Assembly: GCA_905478195.1 (NCBI GenBank) | Contig: CAJQHM010000019.1 | Coordinates: 1 to 64,000, forward strand | Source: an uncultured Pseudomonadales bacterium | GTDB taxonomy: Bacteria; Pseudomonadota; Gammaproteobacteria; Pseudomonadales; Pseudohongiellaceae | Length of the DNA: 64,000 nucleotides | Direction of reading: 5' to 3' | Shown: positions 29,772-38,733 of the stretch, one piece after another | Layout: the number at the start of each line of letters is the position of its first letter | How positions within the stretch are numbered: the stretch's first letter is position 1 | Notes under the pieces: model-generated | Told to the model about the DNA's origin: nothing | Seen by the model: only the letters and a program-made list of their open reading frames with translations | Database searches by the model: none | Program-made: the position numbers and the translations under genes

Positions 29772-30726
29772 TCAGCTCGCCCACATCACTGCTGAATTTT
29801 ATCAGGCCAAGAATGCTGTGTGATCGCTCTTCGTCAACACGATTATAGCGATACAAGGAGAATAGCCATAAGTCTAGAATGGAAAAGCTGTTTGTATCCG
29901 GTGCCAGGGATGATTGGTAATGTAGCAGGGGGCCTAGAGAAACCGCGCTCACGCGTCGCCCCGGGTTCCACAGGATGAGTCTTTTCTCATCTATGCTCTG
30001 GCCGTTGTAGACAGACAGAGTCACTGTCGATCCTAAGTCAAACTCCGAATTAAATCGGCTGACTAGATCCTGTGCCGAGTTCAGCGGCACGTTATTGACA
30101 GCCAGAATTATATCGCCGACTGCGATCGCTGCATCGCCCAATGGGCTCTTCTCAAAGATCTCAACAACCCTCGCGGCAGCCATTGGCGCTTGCTCTGCGA
30201 TGCTGATCATCTCTGTGCGATAGGCGGCTCTACTCGCAATCGGATCGACCCGATATAGCTCGCGCGGGACGGGGTTGCTATTGATGAGCTGAGGTATCAC
30301 GGTAGCCTCAAACACTACGGTGTTTCTGCGTACGTTGAACAGGTAATTTTGATTCTGGAGAGCTTGAGTTTGCAAGGCTTCGACTACGTCTGGGTGGTTG
30401 GTCAATGTTCCATTTATGCTAAGGATAATATCGCCCAGCTGAATTCCTGCTGAATCTGCAGCTCCGCTGCTGGATACACCACGGACTCGGACACCGGGTA
30501 GTATCTCGATATTGCTTAGTGAATCGCTCTCGTTCAGGCCCAGATCCAATCCGAAGTCGATTCTCGCATCGCTTGGTCCTGCCGTCTCACTAAGTTGGAT
30601 ATCTTCAGGGGAAAGATTCAAGGCGGGCACTAAGATAGCTGGCTCATAACTCACACAGCCCGTTAATAGCAAAACTTGAGCCAGAAATAGTAGTGAGATT
30701 GCACGCCTTGGGTTGCTGCTTTGCAT
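29758..30726 (-). CDS. Double-PDZ lipoprotein
   Basis: Start at 30726 (MQSSNPRRAISLLFLAQVLLLTGC lipobox); two PDZ cores: GAADSAGIQLGDIILSINGT and SPLGDAAIAVGDIILAVNNVPL. Confidence 0.82.
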   Translation of the reverse strand: MQSSNPRRAISLLFLAQVLLLTGCVSYEPAILVPALNLSPEDIQLSETAGPSDARIDFGLDLGLNESDSLSNIEILPGVRVRGVSSSGAADSAGIQLGDIILSINGTLTNHPDVVEALQTQALQNQNYLFNVRRNTVVFEATVIPQLINSNPVPRELYRVDPIASRAAYRTEMISIAEQAPMAAARVVEIFEKSPLGDAAIAVGDIILAVNNVPLNSAQDLVSRFNSEFDLGSTVTLSVYNGQSIDEKRLILWNPGRRVSAVSLGPLLHYQSSLAPDTNSFSILDLWLFSLYRYNRVDEERSHSILGLIKFSSDVGELIEED

Positions 30727-30728
30727 AC

Positions 30729-31589
30729 TTATAGTTTCCTTCGTTGCACAATCCATAGGGATGCTGCAAAAAATACCAGAAGCGCTGGAAAGGGCACCCA
30801 CATATTAAGCTGCAGTACCCTGTCATCGATCAATACATCGGAGTAACCGCGCACTATGCGACTGACGGATTGTAAATAGGACTGGTCGATCAGGGAAGGC
30901 TGGAAACTCGCATACAGATAGAGAGCCAAATCTCCCAGCAGCCCCTTAAAGATATCGATTGCCAGAGTAATTCCCAAGGCAGTGCTCACCGCCTGGGTCG
31001 CCGACTGAGCGGACACAGAGACTAGCAGACCAAAGGCAATGGCCGCGGGTAGGGGGAGTAATGCCAATTGAATGCCTAGTGTGATCTCTTCACGAATCTC
31101 GCTCTCACTTATAAGCTCGAATCCATCTTCTACAATGGCGCTATATTCCCATAGCATACCGCTCAGCAGGTAGCTGCTGACGAGCAAGAGTAATACCGAG
31201 AGCAAAGCCAGCACATGCAGATGAATTAGCTTGGCTGACATCAAGCTACGCCGGCTCACTCTTCTGATTAAGATGTGTCTAATACTTCCTATGTCACGCT
31301 CGTAGCTAAAACTGTAGGCAGCCTGTGCAACCAATAAGAGCCCCAGCATAGTTAGGCCGGTACTCAGGCTGTCGACGAAAAAGCCGTAGGCATTATTGGC
31401 AACATCCGCTTCAAAATTCGACCCACCCAGCAGACTATCGCGTGCCTGTTGTCCTGCCTCGGTGAGTCGTACGAGCAAGAGTTGGGCTGTGGCGACCAGG
31501 GCCGGAGCGGCAACGATGAGTTTGCTCGCGAAGGTTCGCAGGGCGATGAATATTTCAGACTTGATGGCAATGAGGAGGCCGTTCATCAA
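30729..31589 (-). CDS. ABC-2 type transporter permease
   Basis: Multiple hydrophobic helices; SYERDIGSIRHILIRRVSRRSLMSAKLI typical of ABC-2/NosY-type permeases; overlaps the ATPase stop by 4 nt. Confidence 0.82.
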   Translation of the reverse strand: MMNGLLIAIKSEIFIALRTFASKLIVAAPALVATAQLLLVRLTEAGQQARDSLLGGSNFEADVANNAYGFFVDSLSTGLTMLGLLLVAQAAYSFSYERDIGSIRHILIRRVSRRSLMSAKLIHLHVLALLSVLLLLVSSYLLSGMLWEYSAIVEDGFELISESEIREEITLGIQLALLPLPAAIAFGLLVSVSAQSATQAVSTALGITLAIDIFKGLLGDLALYLYASFQPSLIDQSYLQSVSRIVRGYSDVLIDDRVLQLNMWVPFPALLVFFAASLWIVQRRKL

Positions 31590-32503
31590 GCATCCTCGCT
31601 GGTAATTTCGCGAAACAAACCGGCAAGAGAGGCTCGCTTGAGTATTAGCTCTGCCACGGGAATCTTGTTTTCCACCATAGCCTGATTTATCGCTATAGAA
31701 TCGGTGCCAGAGATTCTGATATTCAAGTATCCGTCTGTGTCGATATCGATTAATTCTGCGCCGCTGATGGCTTCCAATACCTTGCTCGCAGCTTCCGTTT
31801 CCGCCGTCTTTAGTTGCAGTATGGTTTGCGTGTTTCCTAACAAATTATTTATGGTGTTGCTGTGGCTAATCTTCCCCTTATGCAGTATCGCGATATGGCT
31901 GCATATCTGTTCCAAATAGGGGAGTTGATGGCTACATAACAGGAATGTCGTTCCCTGGTCTCGATTCAGTGTGCGAATTAACTCGAGCACATCGTCTACA
32001 CCCTCCGCGTCGAGACCATTGAACGGCTCATCCAGTACGATGAATTCTGGGTCCCCAAGTAGAGCTTGCGCTATCGACGCACGGCGTTTATTACCCAAGG
32101 ATAGATTCTTAATCTTGAAGTCACGAAAGCGGCTGATACTCAGGAGTGTCTCCACATCCTCTGCGCTGCGCTTTGGTTTCTCGCATAACAGCAGAGCGTG
32201 CTCCAGGCATTGTCGAACTGTAAGGTTAGGATGCAGGCTTGGGCTGTCGAAAATGGCTACCAGCCTGCCCTTGCTGAGATGTAACTGTGGTGGCGGGTAT
32301 CCCAGAGCCGTGATGCTGCCTGAATTAAATTCCTGCAGGCCGAGTATGCACTCTATTGTTGTGGTCTTGCCGGACCCATTCAGGCCGACCAGGCCATGAA
32401 TCGAGCCTTTGTCGATTTGCAGGTTAAGATCATCGAGGACGGCGAAGGATCCGTACTTCTTATTTAGCCCAGCAACGGATAAGGCTTGCATACTCGGAGA
32501 CAC
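31586..32503 (-). CDS. ABC transporter ATP-binding protein (bacitracin/NosF-like)
   Basis: Walker A GLNGSGKTTT, signature LSLGNKRR, Walker B FIVLDEPFNGLD. Confidence 0.93.
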   Translation of the reverse strand: MSPSMQALSVAGLNKKYGSFAVLDDLNLQIDKGSIHGLVGLNGSGKTTTIECILGLQEFNSGSITALGYPPPQLHLSKGRLVAIFDSPSLHPNLTVRQCLEHALLLCEKPKRSAEDVETLLSISRFRDFKIKNLSLGNKRRASIAQALLGDPEFIVLDEPFNGLDAEGVDDVLELIRTLNRDQGTTFLLCSHQLPYLEQICSHIAILHKGKISHSNTINNLLGNTQTILQLKTAETEAASKVLEAISGAELIDIDTDGYLNIRISGTDSIAINQAMVENKIPVAELILKRASLAGLFREITSEDA

Positions 32504-32596
32504 TCACTGGTAAGGTTACATCTAAGGACGCAATGCCGCTCTAGAGCAACTGGAAGGCAATCGACGATAGCATGTGCTACCGCCGATCCGATCATT

Positions 32597-35593
32597 CTAG
32601 TCAACGAACAAGTCATCTATCTGGATTTCTTTGACCGTGCCAAACTGTTCTAGTTCCTCTTCGTCGATAATCGAAAGATCGCCGACAATCGATATTAGTT
32701 TCGGCCTGTCTTTTACATGCTCTTGGTGAAAGCTAAGCAGATCATCGAGGCTCGCAGTCTGTAATTCCTGATAGCGATCTCTTCTAGGGTCGCCATCGAT
32801 ACCGAGACGCTCCCAGCTGCGCACGGCGCCTATTACTTCGCGGAAACTAATCTTCGAGGTTCTATAGCGGTTCATCAGCGACTCCACAGAGGTGTCAAAA
32901 CGCTCGCTGGATTGGGGCATATTGTCGATCAAGTCGATGAAGGCGCCAAGAGCGTCTACAGTCTTGTCGGTCTGTGTGCCTATAGAGCCGAGCATGATGT
33001 TCTCGGCGTTCAGTCTGCTGCCCTGAGAATAACGGGCACCTGCCGTATAGGCGAGAGCGCGAGCCTCACGCAGTTCCTGAAAGACAACGCTGGACATGCC
33101 GCTACCAAAATAATTGGTGTAGATGGAGGATACTAGGCTATCTTCTTCGGCGTACTGGCCATCTGCAAATTCAATGCGAACCTGCGCCTGGGCAGACTGC
33201 TGGTCTACGACGTAGATTTCTGTCTCATCCAGATTGCGCGCGGTGCGGAAGCGGAAGGCTGGAGTATCTTCCAGCTCGCCTGCGATTGGATGCTGTCTGC
33301 GCAATACTTCGACCAGATCTTCCAGGGGCATCGAGCCGGAGTAGGAGAGCGTGTGCTTGTAGTTGAGAAGTTCGGCCGGCAGCTGCAGTAGTTCATCTAC
33401 CGTCGATGCCATTATCTCTTCGCGCGTAAGCGCCTCCAGCATGGGTGACTCCTCACCGTAGCGATTGTACAGAGTCAATGCGCGTGAGATAGCAGGTGGA
33501 GAACTCTTCTGGTCATCTCTAGACTTAAGAAGAATGCCTTTCATCTGCTCCAGGGTCTGCTCTTCGGCACTCGGATTTTTAATCAGGTCCATGGCAAGCG
33601 CTAGTGAGGCCTCGAACTGTTCGTCGAGCCCGGAGATCGCGATGCCCGATGAGTTCTCGCCGGCGCCGAAGCGGAAGTCGGTGCCCATCTGATACCATTC
33701 TTTCTGCAGCTCTTCGTTCGTTCTGCTAGTAGTGCCCGCAACATCCATTAAGGCTGCCGCAAGGTTTAGCTTTTCATTCTCCTCTGTGCCGACCTCTACA
33801 TTGATAGAAAATGAAAACAGATCGTTAAGAGGGTTCGGTGCATAGTAGAGCTGGACCCCGTCGGCGAACTCGATAATTCGGTAGTCGCGATCAGCCTCGA
33901 CGAAGGTTGGCTCGATCTCGTCATATTCCATCGCCAATATGCGAGCCGCAAATTCAGACTGCTGTGACGAATCGATGTTTACCGGATCGATCTGTGGCTT
34001 CTCTACCTCGGGGATCTCGTTCTGCCCATCGACTCGGTAGACAGCCACATAATCGTTGCCGAAATATTTATTGGCGACATCTACTACATCTTGCTTGGTC
34101 AGCTCGCTCATGCGATCCAATTCAGCGACATGATAATCCCACTCGGCTCCCTGAATGAATGAGTCACGCATCATACTCACGCGAGCCTGGTTAAATTCCA
34201 GGCTGGCCTTCTCGTTCTTCTTGAAGTCATTGATGATCGCCAGGATGATCCAGTCTTCGAAGTCGCCGGCCTTAATAATTTCCAGTTGATCGAGCAGAAG
34301 TTGTTCAACCTCTTCCAGGGTTTGGTCTTGTTTGGGAATGCCATACAGGTTCTGTGAGCCGGCATCGTTTAGAAACAGGGGTGACGAGCCCGCGCCAGCG
34401 ACTAGCTGCTGCTGGTTGAGGTTGAGGTTGATCAGGCCAGCGGTACGATTGTCCAGAATCATATCCAGCAAGATCAACGCTTCTTTATCTTCGCTGCCGT
34501 TACCGGCGGTGCGGAAGGCTAGTTGTACTTGCTCTTCGCCTGGATATTGTACGGTTCTTCTTTCCGCGCCCTGCAAGGGTTCTTCGACCCAGGGGCCGAC
34601 TTCCGGAACGGGTTTTGATTCCCACTTCGCAAACTTGTCGCTGATTAGCGCAATAGTCTCTTTGGTATCGATGTCGCCACTCATGAAGATGGCCATATTG
34701 TTAGGCACATAGTAAGTGTCGTAGTAATTTTGGATGTACACCAGCGACGGGTTCTTCAGGTGCTCTACCGTACCTATAGTGGGTTGCTGTCCGTAGGGGT
34801 GAACCTTGTACAGCATCTCATCGATTGCCGTACCGATAAGCCGGTCCTTATTATCTAGCGTACGATTCTTCTCCTCGTAAACTGTTTCCAGTTCGGTGTG
34901 GAACAGACGAAATACTGGATTAATGAATCTATCGGACTCTACCTCGGCCCATTGTTGGAGTCGGTTCGCGGGGAGGCCAATCTTGTAGACTGTCTCTTCG
35001 TACCAGGTATGGGCATTCAGCGCAGTGCCACCCATGTTGTTATAGAGTCGGTCCAGTTCTCCCGGCACCGCATACTGTGCGGCTAATTGTGCCTCACTAT
35101 TTATCTGGGCATAGATTTCGGCCCGTCGGCTTGGGTCGGTCTCTTCATGATGTTCTTCGTAGAGCTCGACGATACGATCTAGGTGTGGCTTCTCCAGTGA
35201 GTAATCCAGGCTGCCTAGGTTCTGATTTCCTTTGAACAGCAGATGCTCTAGATAGTGGGCGAGCCCTGTTCCATCGCTGGGGTCGTGCTTGCTGCCGGCG
35301 CGCACCGCTATCTCGGCATAGAATCTTGGTTCTTCGTGATTCTCGGTGAGATAGACACGCAGTCCGTTATCCAGTTCATATATCTGTGCGTCCAGGGGGT
35401 CGTTTTCATTGGTGGAGTTGATTCTTCGGTAACCCAGTTCAGCATTGTCTGATTGCTGCGCATTGCTGTCGGCGGGTGTGTTGCTCGCAGTATTGGTAGA
35501 GCTTTCATTGTCGCTGCAGGCAACCAACGTCAGCAGGGAGATGGCGAGAACGCTTTTTAGCGCCCAGTCCCGAGCTGTTCGTAATTCAGTCAT
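32597..35593 (-). CDS. M16 family metallopeptidase (lipoprotein, tandem M16 domains)
   Basis: LVAC lipobox; HYLEHLLFKGNQ zinc motif and downstream Glu helix; second inactive-like M16 half. Confidence 0.93.
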   Translation of the reverse strand: MTELRTARDWALKSVLAISLLTLVACSDNESSTNTASNTPADSNAQQSDNAELGYRRINSTNENDPLDAQIYELDNGLRVYLTENHEEPRFYAEIAVRAGSKHDPSDGTGLAHYLEHLLFKGNQNLGSLDYSLEKPHLDRIVELYEEHHEETDPSRRAEIYAQINSEAQLAAQYAVPGELDRLYNNMGGTALNAHTWYEETVYKIGLPANRLQQWAEVESDRFINPVFRLFHTELETVYEEKNRTLDNKDRLIGTAIDEMLYKVHPYGQQPTIGTVEHLKNPSLVYIQNYYDTYYVPNNMAIFMSGDIDTKETIALISDKFAKWESKPVPEVGPWVEEPLQGAERRTVQYPGEEQVQLAFRTAGNGSEDKEALILLDMILDNRTAGLINLNLNQQQLVAGAGSSPLFLNDAGSQNLYGIPKQDQTLEEVEQLLLDQLEIIKAGDFEDWIILAIINDFKKNEKASLEFNQARVSMMRDSFIQGAEWDYHVAELDRMSELTKQDVVDVANKYFGNDYVAVYRVDGQNEIPEVEKPQIDPVNIDSSQQSEFAARILAMEYDEIEPTFVEADRDYRIIEFADGVQLYYAPNPLNDLFSFSINVEVGTEENEKLNLAAALMDVAGTTSRTNEELQKEWYQMGTDFRFGAGENSSGIAISGLDEQFEASLALAMDLIKNPSAEEQTLEQMKGILLKSRDDQKSSPPAISRALTLYNRYGEESPMLEALTREEIMASTVDELLQLPAELLNYKHTLSYSGSMPLEDLVEVLRRQHPIAGELEDTPAFRFRTARNLDETEIYVVDQQSAQAQVRIEFADGQYAEEDSLVSSIYTNYFGSGMSSVVFQELREARALAYTAGARYSQGSRLNAENIMLGSIGTQTDKTVDALGAFIDLIDNMPQSSERFDTSVESLMNRYRTSKISFREVIGAVRSWERLGIDGDPRRDRYQELQTASLDDLLSFHQEHVKDRPKLISIVGDLSIIDEEELEQFGTVKEIQIDDLFVD

Positions 35594-35713
35594 ATCTAGA
35601 CTCCGTAGTGTATAAACATATAAAAATGAGGAGGGCCGTGAATATGGGCCACAAGCCCCCTAATGTAGGTCATTCTGCTTAAAAATGTAAGTGAGCTGAT
35701 GTGTCTTAGCGCA

Positions 35714-36727
35714 TTATTGGGGCAGATTCTTCGCAGTTACGCGAGCCTGGATTATCGAGACTCTGCCGTCGCCGTCTGTCGATGCTTCCAGAATGATATC
35801 TACCCCGTTGCCCTGTGCCTCGATAAAGCGATCTAGATGATTCAGTTGCTGTGCATTGAGATTGCCTTGCAGTGTATCTCTAGCGCGATCGAAGGCGGCG
35901 AGTCGCTCGTGGTGCGCGCTGCGCATGCTGCCATCTGCAGCCACCAGTGCGCCCCAGTAGGTCTGAAACGATAAGACTTCATCGAGCAGGGCGGCCACTA
36001 CTCGGTTCTGGACACTACCGCTGATGGCGCTTCCCGTGCGCTGCAGGGCCTGCTGATAGACTTCACGCAAGGTGTCTTGTTTTAAAAGTTGATCGTAGAG
36101 CCGAAGCTCATCTTGCTGCGCAGCGGTTAAGGAATCTTGCATGTTTAGCGCTAGAGCATCTGCCCCAAATACGGACACGGCCTCATCCGGAGACAGGCTT
36201 CCTTCCAGTAATGTGCCTAACATCTGATAGCGCAGGGTGGCGAAGTCTATAAGCGCCTCCATTACCTGCTGTCGCTCTGTACCCGGAATGCCAAGGGCAT
36301 TCAGGTAGCTGTCATACAATTTAGGCATGCTTGCGTTAGCCAGTGCCGAGGCATTGGCAGGGTTGGCAAACGTGGCGAAGGGCGTTCCGCCTGAAGGGGG
36401 TTGGCTCTGTCTCGACCGCGCGTCGACTTCGTCTCTTGCCTGCTGCAGCAGTGCTGCATAGTCGGGGTCTACCTGCAGGCGTGCCTCCTGCAGGGTGGTC
36501 GATAGGCTGCTTAGCTGTTGGGCGGCGCTCGTCAATTGTCTGTTCAGGTCTGCTATTTCGTCTTCAAATTGGAGGCGCTGCAGAGCACTTTTTTCGGAAA
36601 GTTGCTGAAGCTGAGATTGATAACTCATGCTCGAGTCGACTTGCTGCCGTAGCTGCCGATTCTCGACTGTAAGCCAGGCGATGCCAAGAAGTAGCAATGC
36701 GCCTAAGGGTAATACTGCGTATTTCAT
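35714..36727 (-). CDS. Membrane-anchored coiled-coil protein of unknown function
   Basis: N-terminal TM helix followed by a long heptad-like region (QSQLQQLSEKSALQRLQFEDEIADLNRQL). Confidence 0.6.
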   Translation of the reverse strand: MKYAVLPLGALLLLGIAWLTVENRQLRQQVDSSMSYQSQLQQLSEKSALQRLQFEDEIADLNRQLTSAAQQLSSLSTTLQEARLQVDPDYAALLQQARDEVDARSRQSQPPSGGTPFATFANPANASALANASMPKLYDSYLNALGIPGTERQQVMEALIDFATLRYQMLGTLLEGSLSPDEAVSVFGADALALNMQDSLTAAQQDELRLYDQLLKQDTLREVYQQALQRTGSAISGSVQNRVVAALLDEVLSFQTYWGALVAADGSMRSAHHERLAAFDRARDTLQGNLNAQQLNHLDRFIEAQGNGVDIILEASTDGDGRVSIIQARVTAKNLPQ

Positions 36728-37026
36728 TCCTCTGAATTCCTGTTCTGGATGGCAAATATTTTTCTTTTGCTATTCACGGGCTACAGCGATTATTGTCCTT
36801 CGATGTGCTCGGGTACAATCCAGTTATTGTCCAGATATGTTGAGTTAATGTAAGTGGAGTGTGAATTGCCCGGTCACCTATCCTCGAGTTTACGGAAAAA
36901 CGAATAAAAATCAGTTTGTTATCCCACGCGCTGAAATCTCGTCTGGTCGCGTAAAATAAACGGCTTCGGCGTAATACAGCGTATAATTCTCTGCCTGAGA
37001 TGTTATTCACGGGAAAAGATTACTGC

Positions 37027-38733
37027 ATGTTAGCTAAGCATCTGAAATTATTGATTAAGTTCTCTGTTGTGCTCCTGTTCGGGAGTGCATTGCTGGGCTG
37101 TACCAATAATTACTACAGGCAGGATGCGGATCAGGAGAGCTATGAGGCCATAGCTGAAAAGACAGACCTCGTTCCCGGCATGAGCGCCAATATCGGTATC
37201 GATGAAGAGAGAATCGTCGATTTAAGCGGATTTCCTACCAATGAGGACAGCTTCGAGTTTCTGGACAATGAGGCTGCCAGTGAGGTTGGGGCGCATATTC
37301 TGAGCCTGAATGCGGCACTGGATTTGGCATTTCAACACAGTCAGGAATACCAGACGCAGAAAGAACAGCTGTACCTTGAGGCGCTATCCCTCACTTTCGA
37401 TCGCTACCGCTATGTGCCCGTATTTTCAGCAAGAGGTGGCACAGACTATCAATGGGATGCCGAAGACCAGTTCGTTGCGGACATGCAGGCCCTGACAGGG
37501 ATGAGCACGCTTGGCACTAGTGAGGCGGTGAATGCAAATACCAGTCTTGGTGCTCGTTACCTGCTTAAGGGCGGTGGCGCGATTGCTGTGAATCTGACAA
37601 ATAATTTTACCCGATTTCTAACAGGCGATATTAGTGAGCTCGGAACAGGCGCCTTAATCGGATCGTTTACACAGCCGCTGCTGCGAGACTTTGGTAGCGC
37701 CATAGAGACAGAAACACTGATACAGGCGGAGCGCGACCTGCTCTATAGACTCCGGGATTTCACGCGATTTCGTAAGACCTTTGCCGTGCGCGTGGCCTCT
37801 AATTATTACTCCGTATTGCTGAACAGAGAGACCGCGAGAAACAATTACGCGGGTCTACTCGCTAATAATCTGTCCCTTGAGCGTGAGCGAGCGTTTCAGG
37901 CGGAGGGGCTGCGTACCTTGCTGCAAGTAGGGCGACTGGAACAATCATCTCTGCAGCAAGACTTACGCTGGACCTCATCCATTACTCGCTATAAGCGCTC
38001 ACTGGATGATTTCAAGCTACTGCTGGGGCTGAACTCGGATGAGAATATCGCCCTCGATGACAATGAGATGATTCTAATAACGGAGACAGGGATGGATAGT
38101 CCCGATCTCAGCCTGGAGCAGGCTATGGAGCTTGCGGTGCAGACCCGTCTGGATCTATATAACGGATTAGACCGCGTTCAAGATCGTGCGCGAAAGATTG
38201 AAGTTGCCGCCAATGAGCTTAGGCCAGGGCTGGATTTAAGTGTAGTCGCGAGTGTGCCGGATGCTAACAATGGCAATCTGGGCGAGCTGGATTTCGAGAA
38301 CGCCCTGTATACAACTGGGCTAGACTTTGAGATACCTCTGGATACCAAGTTAGAGCGAAACAACTACCGACGCTCCCTGATAGATTACGAAGTCGCCACG
38401 CGTAACTATCTGCTCGATATGTACAATATCAAGCTGGATGTCGTAGACCTTTGGCGGCGCATGAATCAGGCTAGAAAGAACTATGAGATCAACCTGACCA
38501 GCGTAGAGATAAACGAACGGCGTGTCGAAGAGGCAGAGTTGCGAGCCGAGTTGGGGCTTGGGGATATTCAGGACACGGTCGATTCGCAGAACGATTTGAC
38601 CGCTGCACAAACAAGTTTAGTCAGCTCCATCGTAGATCATAATATTGCGAAACTTGAATTCTGGAGAGACTTGGGATTGTTATATGTCGATGACAGTGGA
38701 CAGTGGGAGGAAGGCGTCAATGAGCCAAGATAA
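37027..38733 (+). CDS. TolC family outer membrane efflux lipoprotein
   Basis: MLAKHLKLLIKFSVVLLFGSALLGC lipobox; ALDLAFQHSQEYQTQKEQLYLEAL and two OEP-like halves. Confidence 0.85.
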   Translation: MLAKHLKLLIKFSVVLLFGSALLGCTNNYYRQDADQESYEAIAEKTDLVPGMSANIGIDEERIVDLSGFPTNEDSFEFLDNEAASEVGAHILSLNAALDLAFQHSQEYQTQKEQLYLEALSLTFDRYRYVPVFSARGGTDYQWDAEDQFVADMQALTGMSTLGTSEAVNANTSLGARYLLKGGGAIAVNLTNNFTRFLTGDISELGTGALIGSFTQPLLRDFGSAIETETLIQAERDLLYRLRDFTRFRKTFAVRVASNYYSVLLNRETARNNYAGLLANNLSLERERAFQAEGLRTLLQVGRLEQSSLQQDLRWTSSITRYKRSLDDFKLLLGLNSDENIALDDNEMILITETGMDSPDLSLEQAMELAVQTRLDLYNGLDRVQDRARKIEVAANELRPGLDLSVVASVPDANNGNLGELDFENALYTTGLDFEIPLDTKLERNNYRRSLIDYEVATRNYLLDMYNIKLDVVDLWRRMNQARKNYEINLTSVEINERRVEEAELRAELGLGDIQDTVDSQNDLTAAQTSLVSSIVDHNIAKLEFWRDLGLLYVDDSGQWEEGVNEPR

